This document shows, piece after piece, positions 30,156 through 40,037 of a stretch of DNA of 64,000 nt (within the stretch, counting starts at the first letter, position 1; each line of letters opens with the position of its first letter). Under the pieces are notes generated by a model. It was not told the DNA's origin, ran no database searches, and worked only from the letters and a program-made list of their open reading frames with translations. Both the position numbers and the translations under genes were made by a program. Source of the stretch: Calocera cornea HHB12733 (taxonomy: Eukaryota; Basidiomycota; Dacrymycetes; Dacrymycetales; Dacrymycetaceae); contig KV423977.1 in the NCBI GenBank assembly GCA_001632435.1, positions 105,988-169,987 of the forward strand. The letters are read 5' to 3'.

Positions 30156-33055
30156 ATCAGCTGGCTGCCTATGGTGCAGGTTCGCTGTAAGCCACCACCC
30201 CGTCCAAATCCTGGCAACAACCCCGGAGGCTAATTATCAAAAGTGCTGGCTACCGATTCAGGAATCCGTCTATGTGAAGTGTACTGTCGTGTACCATACT
30301 GCTTGACCATCACCTGCGCTTCTTCTGGAGTCTTACCACCACGATATGCATCCATCCAGCGCACAGTCCGATGCTCCCAACGTTGGATTGTCTCAATAGT
30401 GACTGACTCCAGGGCAAGCGGCACGTTCTTCTTCAGCCCATCGAATGTGTAATCGCAGACCTCTGGCTTCCAATCAGTTCATGATCACCTTGCACATGGT
30501 TGCACATCACCTCGCGTAAATCTCTTAACTGCACCCCAGAAATACTCAATGAAGTTGAGCTCGCAGTGGAACTTGGGCAGAAACAGACACTGATGCCCGG
30601 CACCTTCAAGGATCTCTTGCACCCATGGTTTCTGCGCCATAAAGTCAGGTTGGGTGCCCATAATGCGCAGGGCACAGCAGAGATTATCATCCCGGTGCTT
30701 CAGCTTGTTCCCTGCCTTGTCGACCTTGTTATCGCAGGAGAGCGACAAGCCATGGTGCCACAAGCCACGTTCCTGCAGGACAGACTTGATTCCTCGTGGT
30801 ATGCCATCTATCACCATGCGCTGGGTGATGTGTTGCCCGTCCTTCATGTACCAGCCATTGCGCATGGTTGGCTGCTTTCCACCTGGATTGAGATTCATGT
30901 CCTTGGCAAGCAGTGCATCCGGTGCAAATGCACCATGCGCAGAGGAGTTGTCAAAGATGAATAGAGCTTGTTGTCCAGGATGAGCCCGCTCAAAAGCAGG
31001 TATGGCCCGTGTTTGCAGCTGGTTGCAAAGCATTTCGCCTGTCCAGTAGCCATCATGGTTCTTCCCATACTCGATCTGTTGACCTGCCTCGTGCAGCCAG
31101 CCAACTGAAGAGCAAAGAAAGTCGGATCGATGCAGACCACGTCCTGCACCCTTCTTCCGCAGCTTGAACTGATTGTCAAGCACCCAGCTCTTCACCTCGC
31201 CATCATGCGCTGTGAAGGTGGACTCGTCATGGACAACCTTGACCAGTGGACGACCATGCGCAGGGTTCTTCACTATTTCTTCGTGCACATTGCCAGGCAT
31301 CCATTCACGCATCCGTGGTTGGAATTCAGCCATTGTTGGCAAGAACACATTTTGGCGATACTCAACGACATCAGGGCGCTCATGTCCACTGTTATCATGT
31401 CAGTTGTGTCACCTTGCGCAAAGTAAAGTGCGCACTCGAGGTAAACTGCCTTCTTGTATGACATATATCTGAATCCTTCCCGACGCATCCAGCGCTGTGC
31501 TGTACGAAGGGAGATTCCCCGCTTCACAGTGATACCAACTCGCGGGAAGACTGTCTCTTGCAGATATCGGCACATTCCTTTTGGCATTTCTCGGTATACC
31601 ATTGACTTCGTGTATTTATCGCACTCAGCAGGAAGCATGACATTTGCTGTGTACTCGGCAAGCTTCCCGGGGTTCATGCTCCATTTGTTTGAGCGGAGAT
31701 ATGCACGTAACTGTGCGCAAATGTCTGGGTCATTCAGCAGAGAGAAAGTCTTGATATGACGTCCTGCGTGGTGCTCAGCTCACCTTGCGCATGGTAAAGG
31801 AATGGGGCTTTACCTCGGCGAGACTGAGGCAATGTCCCTGTCCTCTCATATATGGCGGCCCATCGACGAACAAGGCGACCACCCCACACCTTTGCCCGGC
31901 CATGAGACTCTGATGCAACCTCTGAGGCGGCTATCTTGCCATATTTCTTCCTGCGCAAGTTGTAATAAGCGCAGAGTGTGCGAAGTCGCTGGAGATGCAG
32001 ATGTCCGGTAATGGCAGTCTTGTTGTGTGTCCGGATAAGTTTCTCCAGCTTTGCAAGGCATGCAATATACATGTCCTGGTCCGCTTTCTCTTGCTCTTCT
32101 CGGAGCACAGCAGCTGGACGATGCGCAAGGTGTGGTTGAGTGCGGTCAATATATCCTCTATCAGGTACCGGTCCTGCTTCCTCATCCACCTCACCATCAC
32201 TCTCATCAAACCATATGTCATCGTCAGGCTCTGGTGCATTTTCTCGGTGGAAGAGAGCAGATGAGAAGAAGCTGGTGAGCGGTCTCATATTTTGCGCCTC
32301 CCTGCAGCCTGGGTCAGTGTATGACCACCTTGCGCAAGGTTATAATAGACGCACTGTTCAAGGGCATATGCTTTGCTCCGTCTCCTCTCCACTGTCTGCC
32401 GGCTTGTTCCCTGATAACCCACACTGCGCTTCAGCTCCTTCTCTGCCCGTCTCCACTTATGCTCATTGAAAGATGCAGCATGGCTCATGATCTCCATCTC
32501 CGGATACTGCTTGGCCAGCCCCTCCTCCTCATCTTCAAGGCTGCCTTCAGAGTAATCATCGGAATCCTCATAATAATAGTCGGTATCAGAGGGCTGCCAT
32601 GACTGATTGTCATCATCATCTGAGCTGAGAGTGTCACTCTGCGCAATGTCGACCTCTGAATCACCTTGCGCAAGGTCAAATGCAAGGTTTTCAGGTACAT
32701 GGTGCTGTCGTTTCTGCTCTCGGGCTGCTGCAAGTTGCTGTTGCTTTCGTTTGTGGGCATTTGTGGGCTTTGGCATCGTGGTAATCAAGAGCAACACCAA
32801 GATTACTGTGCGACCCTATTGTTGTCCAAATTTCTGACGGACGTTTTTATAACTCCGTCAATAATGCTGATGACCCAAAACTGGCTTGACAGAGCGCCAG
32901 GATTTCTCAAAACAAAGCGATTTATCAAGAGACAGGATTTACCCTGTGTTTTTTGAGCGTGGTATATTGGTCAAGAGTCAGACCTTTCGGGTATGTGGTG
33001 TTCTAGGGACCGGCACCATAGGGTGGCCTAGGGCCCACAATCGGCACAGCCACTG
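30156..33055. mobile_element. Right part of a DDE transposon interrupted by the KDZ element
   Basis: It contains a complete five-exon DDE transposase gene and, at 33001-33055, a terminal repeat whose reverse complement resembles 10193-10240 on the far side of the KDZ insertion. The GC content is lower than in the host genes. The word TGCGCA recurs about 13 times in ~2.5 kb, for example at 30868, 31255, 31411, 31785, 32126, 32332 and 32669. That is many times more than expected by chance for a six-base word. Confidence 0.7.
30230..32776 (-). CDS. DDE transposase (Tc1/mariner-IS630-like)
   Basis: Five exons agree in phase on the minus strand: 32776-32355, 32301-31814, 31763-31436, 31388-30511 and 30462-30230, giving 782 aa with no internal stop. 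The N-terminus is acidic and helical. A helix-turn-helix-like stretch lies around ISLRTAQRWMRREGFRYMSY. Then comes DGHERPDVVEYRQNVFLP, typical of this fungal DDE family. Catalytic acidic residues are probably in VVHDEST, LFIFDNSSAHG and HCELNFIEYFW. The gap between the second Asp and the Glu is ~140 residues, far longer than classical DD34E. The short C-terminal exon (DYTFDGLKKNVPLALE) completes the fold. All introns are 46-53 nt and share a TGCGCAAGG or TGTGCAAGG core. The protein would cut and paste the host element; the intact frame suggests a recently active copy. Confidence 0.85.
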
Positions 33056-33233
33056 GAAAGACCGCGCGGCATTTTTGGGTGAGCGCGGGCAGAGAGCGAA
33101 GGAACGCTGCCCTGTTTGTAAGGCTCAACAGCTTCAGATCATCTTGATTCCTCCAGAATTCCCACTTGCGTCCTCACTCATGGCTATCTTATAATGCTGC
33201 TTTGATCAGAAGTAACACCCTCTTTTGCTGCCG
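32777..33233. promoter_or_regulatory. 5' flank of the DDE transposase and right terminal repeat
   Basis: It holds the upstream region of the minus-strand transposase, then the putative terminal repeat at 33001-33055 (GGCACCATAGGGTGGCC, then CAATCGGCACAGCCAC), then ~180 bp before the next host gene. A GCACC(A/C)TAGG...GGGCCC arrangement here is shared with both flanks of the KDZ element. Confidence 0.5.
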
Positions 33234-36200
33234 ATGCTGCGAACTGCAGCGAGGCACTTGGCCTCCCCATGCAGGCACTGTCGCGCTCTCCTGCGCCCCA
33301 CCCTCCCTTCGTCCTCCCTCTGCACCCGTCTCCGCCCTCGCCTACTCCACACAACACCCCCCTATGCCTATCCGCGCTTGAACCGTGTCCCACGTACAGA
33401 AATTAGGGCTGAGGAGCTGCAGGCGGAAGAGAACGACGTCCCGATGATCGAGATGGACGAGAGCTCGTGGGAGCAGCTCATGCAAACAGCCGGGATTGGG
33501 AAGATGTCGGCCTCGTGGGTCGTGCATCTGGCGAGGATTGAGGAGTTTCCGGATGAGCAGCTACTACATTGTGAGTGCAACGTCCGATTTTGCTCGTGTA
33601 GCGCAAGTTGCTCAATTGTTGAATTTAATGCAGATCTCTTCGGGGACAGGAGCGGTGAGGGGTATGCAGACCCGCTCGTGCCACGTCGCGAAGCTGTGTA
33701 CAGGCTTTTTTCCCTACTGCCAAAATCAGAACGTGCGTACACTTCCTCCTGTACTGCACCGTGTCTAACATAGCCCACTTCCAGGTGACCTACAGCTCTC
33801 TCGACGCCTTCTCCAACTAGCATTCGCAGGCGGCTCCCAACCCGACTCGGTGCCGGCGGCAGGGTTCCGGCTATTACGGGATAAAAATCTCGGCCTCACC
33901 GTCACCGAATTTGACAGAATCTATGCCGCCCTGCTGAAGATGGAGTACTGGCCCGTGTTGTTCCTCAAGGCTCACCGGGCGGCGGAACAATGGCGGCTCC
34001 TGCAGGGCGCTGCGCCTAGTCGGATCGCCGAATCCTTCCCCCAGATGAGCGAGCAAGAGCTAGCCGAGCGCGAGCGGAAACGGCTCGGACAGATGGAAGT
34101 TCTGCGGAAGGAGTGCGTGGACGCGCTTGAGTTCGGGTGGAAGAAGGGCGTCCACCTGTGCGCCAATTACATGGGGGAGCTGTATGCGCATGGCTGGGTC
34201 GTGCGCCGGAGCGGGAAGATGGCGCGTCAGTGGTGGGAGTGGGCAGCCGAGAATGGTGAATGACTTTGGCTAGTGCTACCAGTGCAGGTGCTGACTATAT
34301 GTGCAGGCTCGGTGCAAGCGATGAAGCACCTTGGCCGGCACCTAGGGGTCTTCCGCGACCCGACCAAACGGCGCCTCATGCACGTCCAAGTCGACCTCGC
34401 TTTATCCTACAACAAGCAGGCGGCTCCCTGGTCCGGTACAGCCGCACATCAGGCAGCCCAGTACTACTGGCGGCCCGTGGGCGAGACGCGGGCACATCAT
34501 CGCCAGCGCTGGGGTGTGGAAGCGGACGACGAGGAGGCCGCGAAGTGGTTCTACTATGGCGTGAGGACCGGCCACGTGTACTGCCGCCTCGGGCTGGCAA
34601 GGATGATGCTGGAGAAGCGGGTCAAGCTGGACCAGCTGGCGCAGTGGGAGGTCGAGCGGCTGGAGCTCCTTGCCAGGGACGACCCCGACGCGAGCGAGAC
34701 GACCGAGTGGGACGAGGTAGCTACCGACGAGAACGGAGCGCCCGACCCGCTCGCTGCCCCCGAGATGGACGTCTACCTACTACATGCCGCGGGCATCAAG
34801 CGTGCCGTCAAGGTGCAGCACCGGCTCAACCCCGACGGCAGCATCACGACGAACAAGTATGAAGTCTTCGTGGGCGAGTACGGGAACCCGGAAGATGTCA
34901 AATACGCCCGGAGGCTGCAGAAGCAAAACAAGAGGGTGAAGCGGGAAGGTGGAACGGCCAGGTGGGCGGTGAAACATCACTTGGAGCTTGGCGGGGGCGT
35001 GGAGAATCAGACGACGACTCAATTTGAAGAAGAGTTGGAGATGGGGCTTGAAGATCACGACGAACTCGAGCAGGTGCACGACGCACCAAGGAAGCAAGAA
35101 GTGGAAGATTTCACAGATGGGTTCGACATCCCTTCGCACCTCCTGACCGGTAATTCCGGCAATCCTGCGCGCTCACCCCATGCCTACCTCGACACGGGGT
35201 TCAACCTTGTCATGACGTCGGAAGCGGAGATGTTGGCCGACGCGCGGAAGAGGGTCGAGGAGTGGATGCTTCACCTCCGGTGCGCGGGGGCACTAATTGA
35301 TGGGGTTCCCATCAGTGACCGCCGCCCTCTTCCCGGCCCTTTGCCCGACCCTCTTCCCGGAACTGGGCTTGCGACTTGGCCAGCCCCGTGGTCCTCGCCA
35401 GGCACAACCGTGGCCAAAGTGGGGGACGATACCCTGTTCGGCCGCGGGAGGGACCGGAGAGCGGAGGTGGAGAGCCTTCAGAGGTTGCTGAGAAAGCAGG
35501 AGAGGCAGGCCGGGGAGCTGCTGGGGGATGAGAGGGCGCTGAAGGAGTGGAGGAGGGGACAAGAGCGGGGTGGTATGTTTCCTTCCTTCCTTCCTTCCTT
35601 CCTTCCTTCCTTCCTCCCATCCATTCTTTTCCTTTGGATTTACTGGCATGGCTGACAATGACTGATGCGTGCCCACAGAGCGAAAACTCTGCAACCGCCT
35701 CGCGCCTCCCTCCGAGAGGGAACAACGGGATGAACAGGAACAAGACCCGATAGCCAAATGGCGCCGTCCCGAGCAGCATGAGGCAATAGCGCCCATGCGC
35801 TATGGAGCGAAGAAAAGTAGGCAGATGAGGGGGCTGATGGACGTGCTGGCGCTGAACGGGCGCGATGAGGTGGAGATGGAGATGGAGTTCGAGGCGGACC
35901 CGGCGGATAAGACCGTATCCGTGTACTCGCCGTCCTTGCCTTTCAGTGCATCCGGGCGCTCGGCGGTGCATTCGATCGCCTCCGCGGGCACACGGGAATC
36001 CGAGCGCGAGCGGCGCCGTGGACGACCGAAAGCGACCAACCAAGGGCTGCAAAGTCTGGTTTCCGTTCTGGCGCAGAACGGCCGGGAGGTGGAGTCCGAT
36101 CCGTCAGCGTCACCATCACATTCACCGTTCCCCGAGCCGGAGCCGGAGCCACTACACCAGAGGTCGCCGTCACAGGTGCCTTCTCCGTCTTCCAGAACCA

Positions 36201-36286
36201 GAGGTGGGGTTAGTGGGACGAGTGAAAGGGGCGGGAGGAAGTGGGAGGATCAGAGGGATGTGTTCGAGGATGTTTTGGGTTTGTAG
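33234..36286 (+). CDS. Sel1-like/solenoid mitochondrial-type protein, paralogue 3
   Basis: Five exons agree in phase: 33234-33570, 33634-33732, 33785-34255, 34307-35572 and 35679-36286, about 926 aa. The N-terminus MLRTAARHLASPCRH, then RLLHTTPPYAYPR, is a strong mitochondrial presequence candidate. Helical repeats include LHQ/LCANYMGELYAHGWVVRR and the block YYWRPVGETRAHHRQRWGVE followed by CRLGLARMMLEKR, which aligns with FYYRRPN...EEH in the copy at 40038 and with the block in paralogue 1. The C-terminal third (RLLRKQERQAGELL, then a charged disordered tail ending FEDVLGL) is extra relative to paralogues 2 and 4. The fourth intron contains a (TTCC)n microsatellite. Function unknown. Confidence 0.75.
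35579..35614 (+). repeat. (TTCC)n microsatellite in an intron
   Basis: A run of CTTC/TTCC tetranucleotides immediately downstream of the GTATGT donor of the fourth intron of the Sel1-like gene. It is polypyrimidine on the coding strand, so it may support splicing, and it is likely polymorphic in length. Confidence 0.85.
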
Positions 36287-36763
36287 GGGTTCCCGGGGGG
36301 GGGGGGGGAGCGGTCACATGCATCTTGTAGTTGAGGTTGTGGGATTTGTAGACTACTGGACCATACAGACTCTCGTGCATCATTGTCTTATGGTAAGAAT
36401 ATCAATGCCACTCGGATAATACACTCTTCAACGGGTTCTCATTCCTTCGCGGGGTTCAACTGCGCATTGGAGAAGAGATTTTCAGTGGAGGAGCGCTTAT
36501 TTTACTGTGCAGCCAAGTCTTTCTGGTGACGACAAGCCATCATTAGTCTTTCACGCAAACTGGTCGATCTGTAAAAATCTCTCGTACAACCTCGAACTGC
36601 GCTCATGACCATCCTCATGAGTGACGACAGGTTTGGCCGCGGAAGTTGCCGGTCAGTGTTCTGACGACGATGATGACGTCTACTAGGTACAATTCTTCTA
36701 GCGAGTCCTCTCTTACCGCGCACACGACTCTAACAAGATTTGCACTGTTGCGTACCTCGTATC
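36287..36763. other. Intergenic; poly-G run, no gene
   Basis: Directly after the stop is a G-rich homopolymer at ~36294-36309. The rest has only short frames and no recognisable gene. Confidence 0.5.
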
Positions 36764-37231
36764 ACGATGCGGGCGCTTACTCCAGCTGAGCCAGCTCGGC
36801 CTCCATCGACCGGTACTTGCGACAGCGCGCGTTGGTCGACCACGGCCGCTGCACCTCGCACTCTGCATCTGTCCCCTCGAAGCCCCGCCAAGATACTCAC
36901 GCAGACCCCCACGTCGAAGCGCACCTCCCCAACGTAGCGGCCGCAGTCAAAGGAACCACTCAAGGATTGGAAATGGAGGAAGAGGGTGGAGAAGACTCTG
37001 CGCGAATGGGGGATGTCAGAAAGTTCTGCCGAAGAGATTGTACTAAAGGCGTCGTCCAAAGAAAGCAGCGATGAGGAGATATTACAGCGTACGCACGGAG
37101 TGACTGCATTCCTATATTGATGCAGCCTCATATGATCCAGTGCTCCAAAACCTCCCGCTGCCTCCCGGGAATGTTGCTGGCGTTGTGGCGTGGACTATGC
37201 CACGGCGTGAGGCCGGGGTACTTATCTTCTA
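36764..37231 (+). pseudogene. Broken 5' fragment of a Sel1-like family gene
   Basis: This plus-strand fragment matches the 5' part of the minus-strand gene at 40038-41809. Shared pieces are RALTPA; AAAPRTLH versus AAAPRALH; EWGMSESSAEEIVLKASS versus RWGMSERIAEEIVQKASW; and, after an intron in the same place and phase, LLQNLPLPPGNVAGVVAWTMP versus LLENLPVDPAHAANILAWTMP. An in-frame TAG near 36936 and a TAG after the last block break it, and everything after the second exon is missing. The conserved GTACGC donor shows it arose by DNA duplication rather than retroposition. Confidence 0.8.
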
Positions 37232-37693
37232 GAATACGTCAAAAGTCCAGGCCAAAATCTAGAATACGGTTGGGGTCCACACTGAGTTTATCTACAATAC
37301 GGTCTCTGTCTTCGCGTGCGCGCTGAGCTGTTGCTCATGAAATAGAGAGTTTGCATCCATTAAATTATGTACAGTACTCTTGATCCCGGCCATTCCTGCA
37401 ACACAGACAAGGTTTGGGAACGAACCAAAGTGAACAAAGGATAACATGGCCTCGATTCCTGCGGGAAAGTTACGATTTCTCCCCCATTTCAGTGGTTCCA
37501 AGTTTGAGTCAACTTTCCACAAGCCCCTCTCCTCGGGTAGATCTACGGTATGAAAGCGCGCGTGCCGTCATGGTCAGCTTCTTTCTGCGGCCGTGGGGCG
37601 TGGGCGGTTCCCGTGCGGCGTGTCGCTCACGCTGTCGACCTCGAAGGGGTCCATGGTCTAGCACCGAGCCAACCTCGCCTCTGAGCACCCACC
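37232..37693. other. Intergenic, no gene seen
   Basis: Contains a near-direct repeat TCTAGAATACG at 37228 and 37258. It is otherwise unremarkable and leads into the F-box gene promoter. Confidence 0.5.
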
Positions 37694-39673
37694 ATGGCGC
37701 CTTGCCTGTCCTCCCCAGGCCCACCCTCGCCCGGCCCACCGCCCTCCGCCCTCTCGCGGATCCCGACCGAGCTCTGGGCGCTTATCCTCCACCACGCCCT
37801 GTACGTGCCCCCACCGCCCGGCTACCTGCTCCACCCGCCCTCCGCCCTCTCCCCGACCACCCCAGGCGCGGGCGCGTTCACCCTCCTCCCCTTCCAGCCC
37901 CCGCACATGCACTGGGACGGCCTGCGCTCCCCCGTAGCATGCGCATACACCCACAAGCTCCGCGCTGTCACCACCCGCCGCACGCTCGCGCACGTCAGTA
38001 GGGCGTTCAGCCAGCTCGTGCACGGCCTCGAGGGTCAGAGGTCCACCTGGGACTGGCTCTGTCTCCCCATGGACATGGACAGCCGCCGTGCTATCATCGC
38101 CCTGGCCGAGGAACACCCGTTTGGCCGCACGGGCCGGCTGGTCAGGCGGATCGAGTTCTCCCCCGGGGCCGAGCACGCCGGGCTGCAAAGCGACGTGTGG
38201 ACGCGCAGGCCGGACGAGCCGCTGATGAGGAGGATCGTCGCGCACTGCCAGGAGCTGGAGGAGCTCTGGTGCGGCGTCGACCTGTCCGGGCTGGGTGGGC
38301 TCGCGGCCCAGGTGGCGGGGAGGACGCTGCGCGTCTTCTCGCACTCGGGGGTGGTGCATACGCGCGAGGTGTACGCCCTCCTCGCGCACTGTCCGCACCT
38401 CGAGGTCCTGCGCTTCACCGCCCTTGCCGCCCCTGTCGACCCGGCCTCCCAGCACATGCCGACGGACGACGAGCCCTTTCTGCCGTACGGGCCCCTCCCG
38501 CCGCTCGCGCTCCGCACGCTCGCCCTCTGCCTCACAGAAGCGGCCGATCCCCTGCTGGGGTGGATGGCCAGCCTGCAGCTACCGCAGCTCACGTACTTCA
38601 AGATAGAGCGGGACTACCGGCGCGGGGCACAGCCGGGTGCCGACGCCGCTGCGGACGCTGCCGGCTGGCAGCAGCAACAACCTCTGCAGCAACAGCCCCC
38701 TCACCCGCTGCACGCCTGGCAGCCACCTCCCCTGCCCCCCGGGTTCCCCCCGGCCCCACAGCACCCACAGCAGCACCAACCTCCTTCCACCGACCCGCCC
38801 CTCCCCCCAGGGCTCCACGCCTTCCTCCTCTCCCACGGTCCCTCCCTGCGCACGCTCGAAGTGCTCGAACCCTCCGACCCGCTGCTCCAGCTCCCCTCGC
38901 TCGGCTGGGCATGCCTCGCGCTGTGTGAGCAGGCAGAGCAGTTCGTCACCACGCTCAGTGGGGCTGCGTGGGGCATGGGCGGGACTAGCGGGGCGGGGGC
39001 GGGAGGCAGGGCGTGCGGGAGCCTGAGGAGCGTCGGCTGCTGGGGCTTCTACCTCGACGTCCGCTCGTCCGGCTCCTCCCCCGGCCCCAGTCCAGCCCCA
39101 GCCCCAGTCCCCTGGCCGCCCGCCAGCGCAGGAGTACCAGGGGACGAAGAAGCGCTGCGCCGGGTCAAGGCGCACTGCGAGAACGTGCTCGACGCGGTCA
39201 TCGCACTGCTCGGGGGCGAGTGGGAGGCGCTCGAGCGCGTCAGGTTCTGGGACGTGCAGCGCGGGCGGGCCGGCGGAGGCGGCGGGGTCGGAAGGGTCGT
39301 CGATGCTGTGCCTGTTGGGGTGGAGGGGGTGCCGCCGGGGACGGGGAGGGGCTACTCCCACGCACACGCACACCCGCACCCGCCGTCGGCCCCGGGTCTC
39401 CTTGCGCCCCACCGGCACCCACCAACACCCGCCCCAGCCGCCTCCAACTCCAACTCCTACCCAGCCGACGACCCCCCCTCCCCTTCCGACGATAGCGACG
39501 GCTGGACCGACCCCACCCGCGAGCGGGACCGGCCCGAGTACGCCCGCACGCTCCGCACGATCCGCGAGCTGTGCGCGGCGAACGGGGTGCGGTTCGAGGA
39601 TGCGCAAGGGGAGCTTGTGGACTGCTGGGCTGGGCGGAGGGCGGTGTGGGCGGGGGGCAGGGGGCTGGCTTGA
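37694..39673 (+). CDS. F-box protein, single exon
   Basis: One open frame of 659 aa. An F-box is visible near residues 18-60 (ALSRIPTELWALILHHAL, later LAHVSRAFSQLVHGL). After it come LRR-like alternating Leu segments (LRVFSHSGVVHTREVYALL; HLEVLRFTALAAP; LALRTLALCLTEAADPLLG). A Gln/Pro-rich insert sits near residues 325-380. The C-terminal part is disordered. Fungal F-box/LRR proteins of this kind act as substrate adaptors in SCF ubiquitin ligases; the substrate is unknown. A long minus-strand frame at 38579-39607 is a GC-rich shadow. The M at 37694 follows a pyrimidine-rich leader and is the first ATG of the frame. Confidence 0.8.
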   Translation: MAPCLSSPGPPSPGPPPSALSRIPTELWALILHHALYVPPPPGYLLHPPSALSPTTPGAGAFTLLPFQPPHMHWDGLRSPVACAYTHKLRAVTTRRTLAHVSRAFSQLVHGLEGQRSTWDWLCLPMDMDSRRAIIALAEEHPFGRTGRLVRRIEFSPGAEHAGLQSDVWTRRPDEPLMRRIVAHCQELEELWCGVDLSGLGGLAAQVAGRTLRVFSHSGVVHTREVYALLAHCPHLEVLRFTALAAPVDPASQHMPTDDEPFLPYGPLPPLALRTLALCLTEAADPLLGWMASLQLPQLTYFKIERDYRRGAQPGADAAADAAGWQQQQPLQQQPPHPLHAWQPPPLPPGFPPAPQHPQQHQPPSTDPPLPPGLHAFLLSHGPSLRTLEVLEPSDPLLQLPSLGWACLALCEQAEQFVTTLSGAAWGMGGTSGAGAGGRACGSLRSVGCWGFYLDVRSSGSSPGPSPAPAPVPWPPASAGVPGDEEALRRVKAHCENVLDAVIALLGGEWEALERVRFWDVQRGRAGGGGGVGRVVDAVPVGVEGVPPGTGRGYSHAHAHPHPPSAPGLLAPHRHPPTPAPAASNSNSYPADDPPSPSDDSDGWTDPTRERDRPEYARTLRTIRELCAANGVRFEDAQGELVDCWAGRRAVWAGGRGLA

Positions 39674-40037
39674 CGATCGTGGTGGAGTGGAATGGGTGCT
39701 TGGTTGGGTGGGTGCTGGGTTGGGTGGGTGTTTGGAGGCGGAGGTGGCGGAGGGAGCGGAGGGGCGCTTAGGAGGCTAGAGAACAACGGTGTGAGACTCT
39801 GCTTGGGTGTACAGAGGAAGATGGGGGAAGGGGCACATGCGAGAGCGCTTCCCTCGAGAAGCGGGACAAGGGGATGGACAAGAAGGTATATGTATGCATT
39901 TGGTATAACTGCGCGGACCATGCGACTGAATTAATGGCGGTATGCAACGAACTGATCAGTTATGAACCGCTCTGCTAGTGTTGTATTGTAGTGAATGACG
40001 AGCGGTTAGCTGGATGGACTGAGAGGTACAGCGCCCA
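39674..40037. other. 3' intergenic region between convergent genes
   Basis: About 360 bp between the F-box stop and the stop of the minus-strand Sel1-like gene; probably both 3' UTRs. It has a TGGGTGGGTG-rich start and no gene. Confidence 0.5.

Noticed and set aside
30485..31348. Separate short transposase starting at 31348
   Set aside because: That frame begins at a non-ATG codon; in-phase splicing links it to upstream exons carrying DGHERPDVVEYR.
31389..31440. A 24-nt intron starting at the GTGACA in TTGCGCAAGGTGACA
   Set aside because: A 47-nt intron with a GTGCGC donor restores the DGHERP family sequence in phase, so the shorter one is not needed.
38579..39607. 342-codon minus-strand frame opposite the F-box gene
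   Set aside because: Shadow of a GC-rich coding strand; no domain, and Gly/Val/Trp runs mirror Pro-rich codons.
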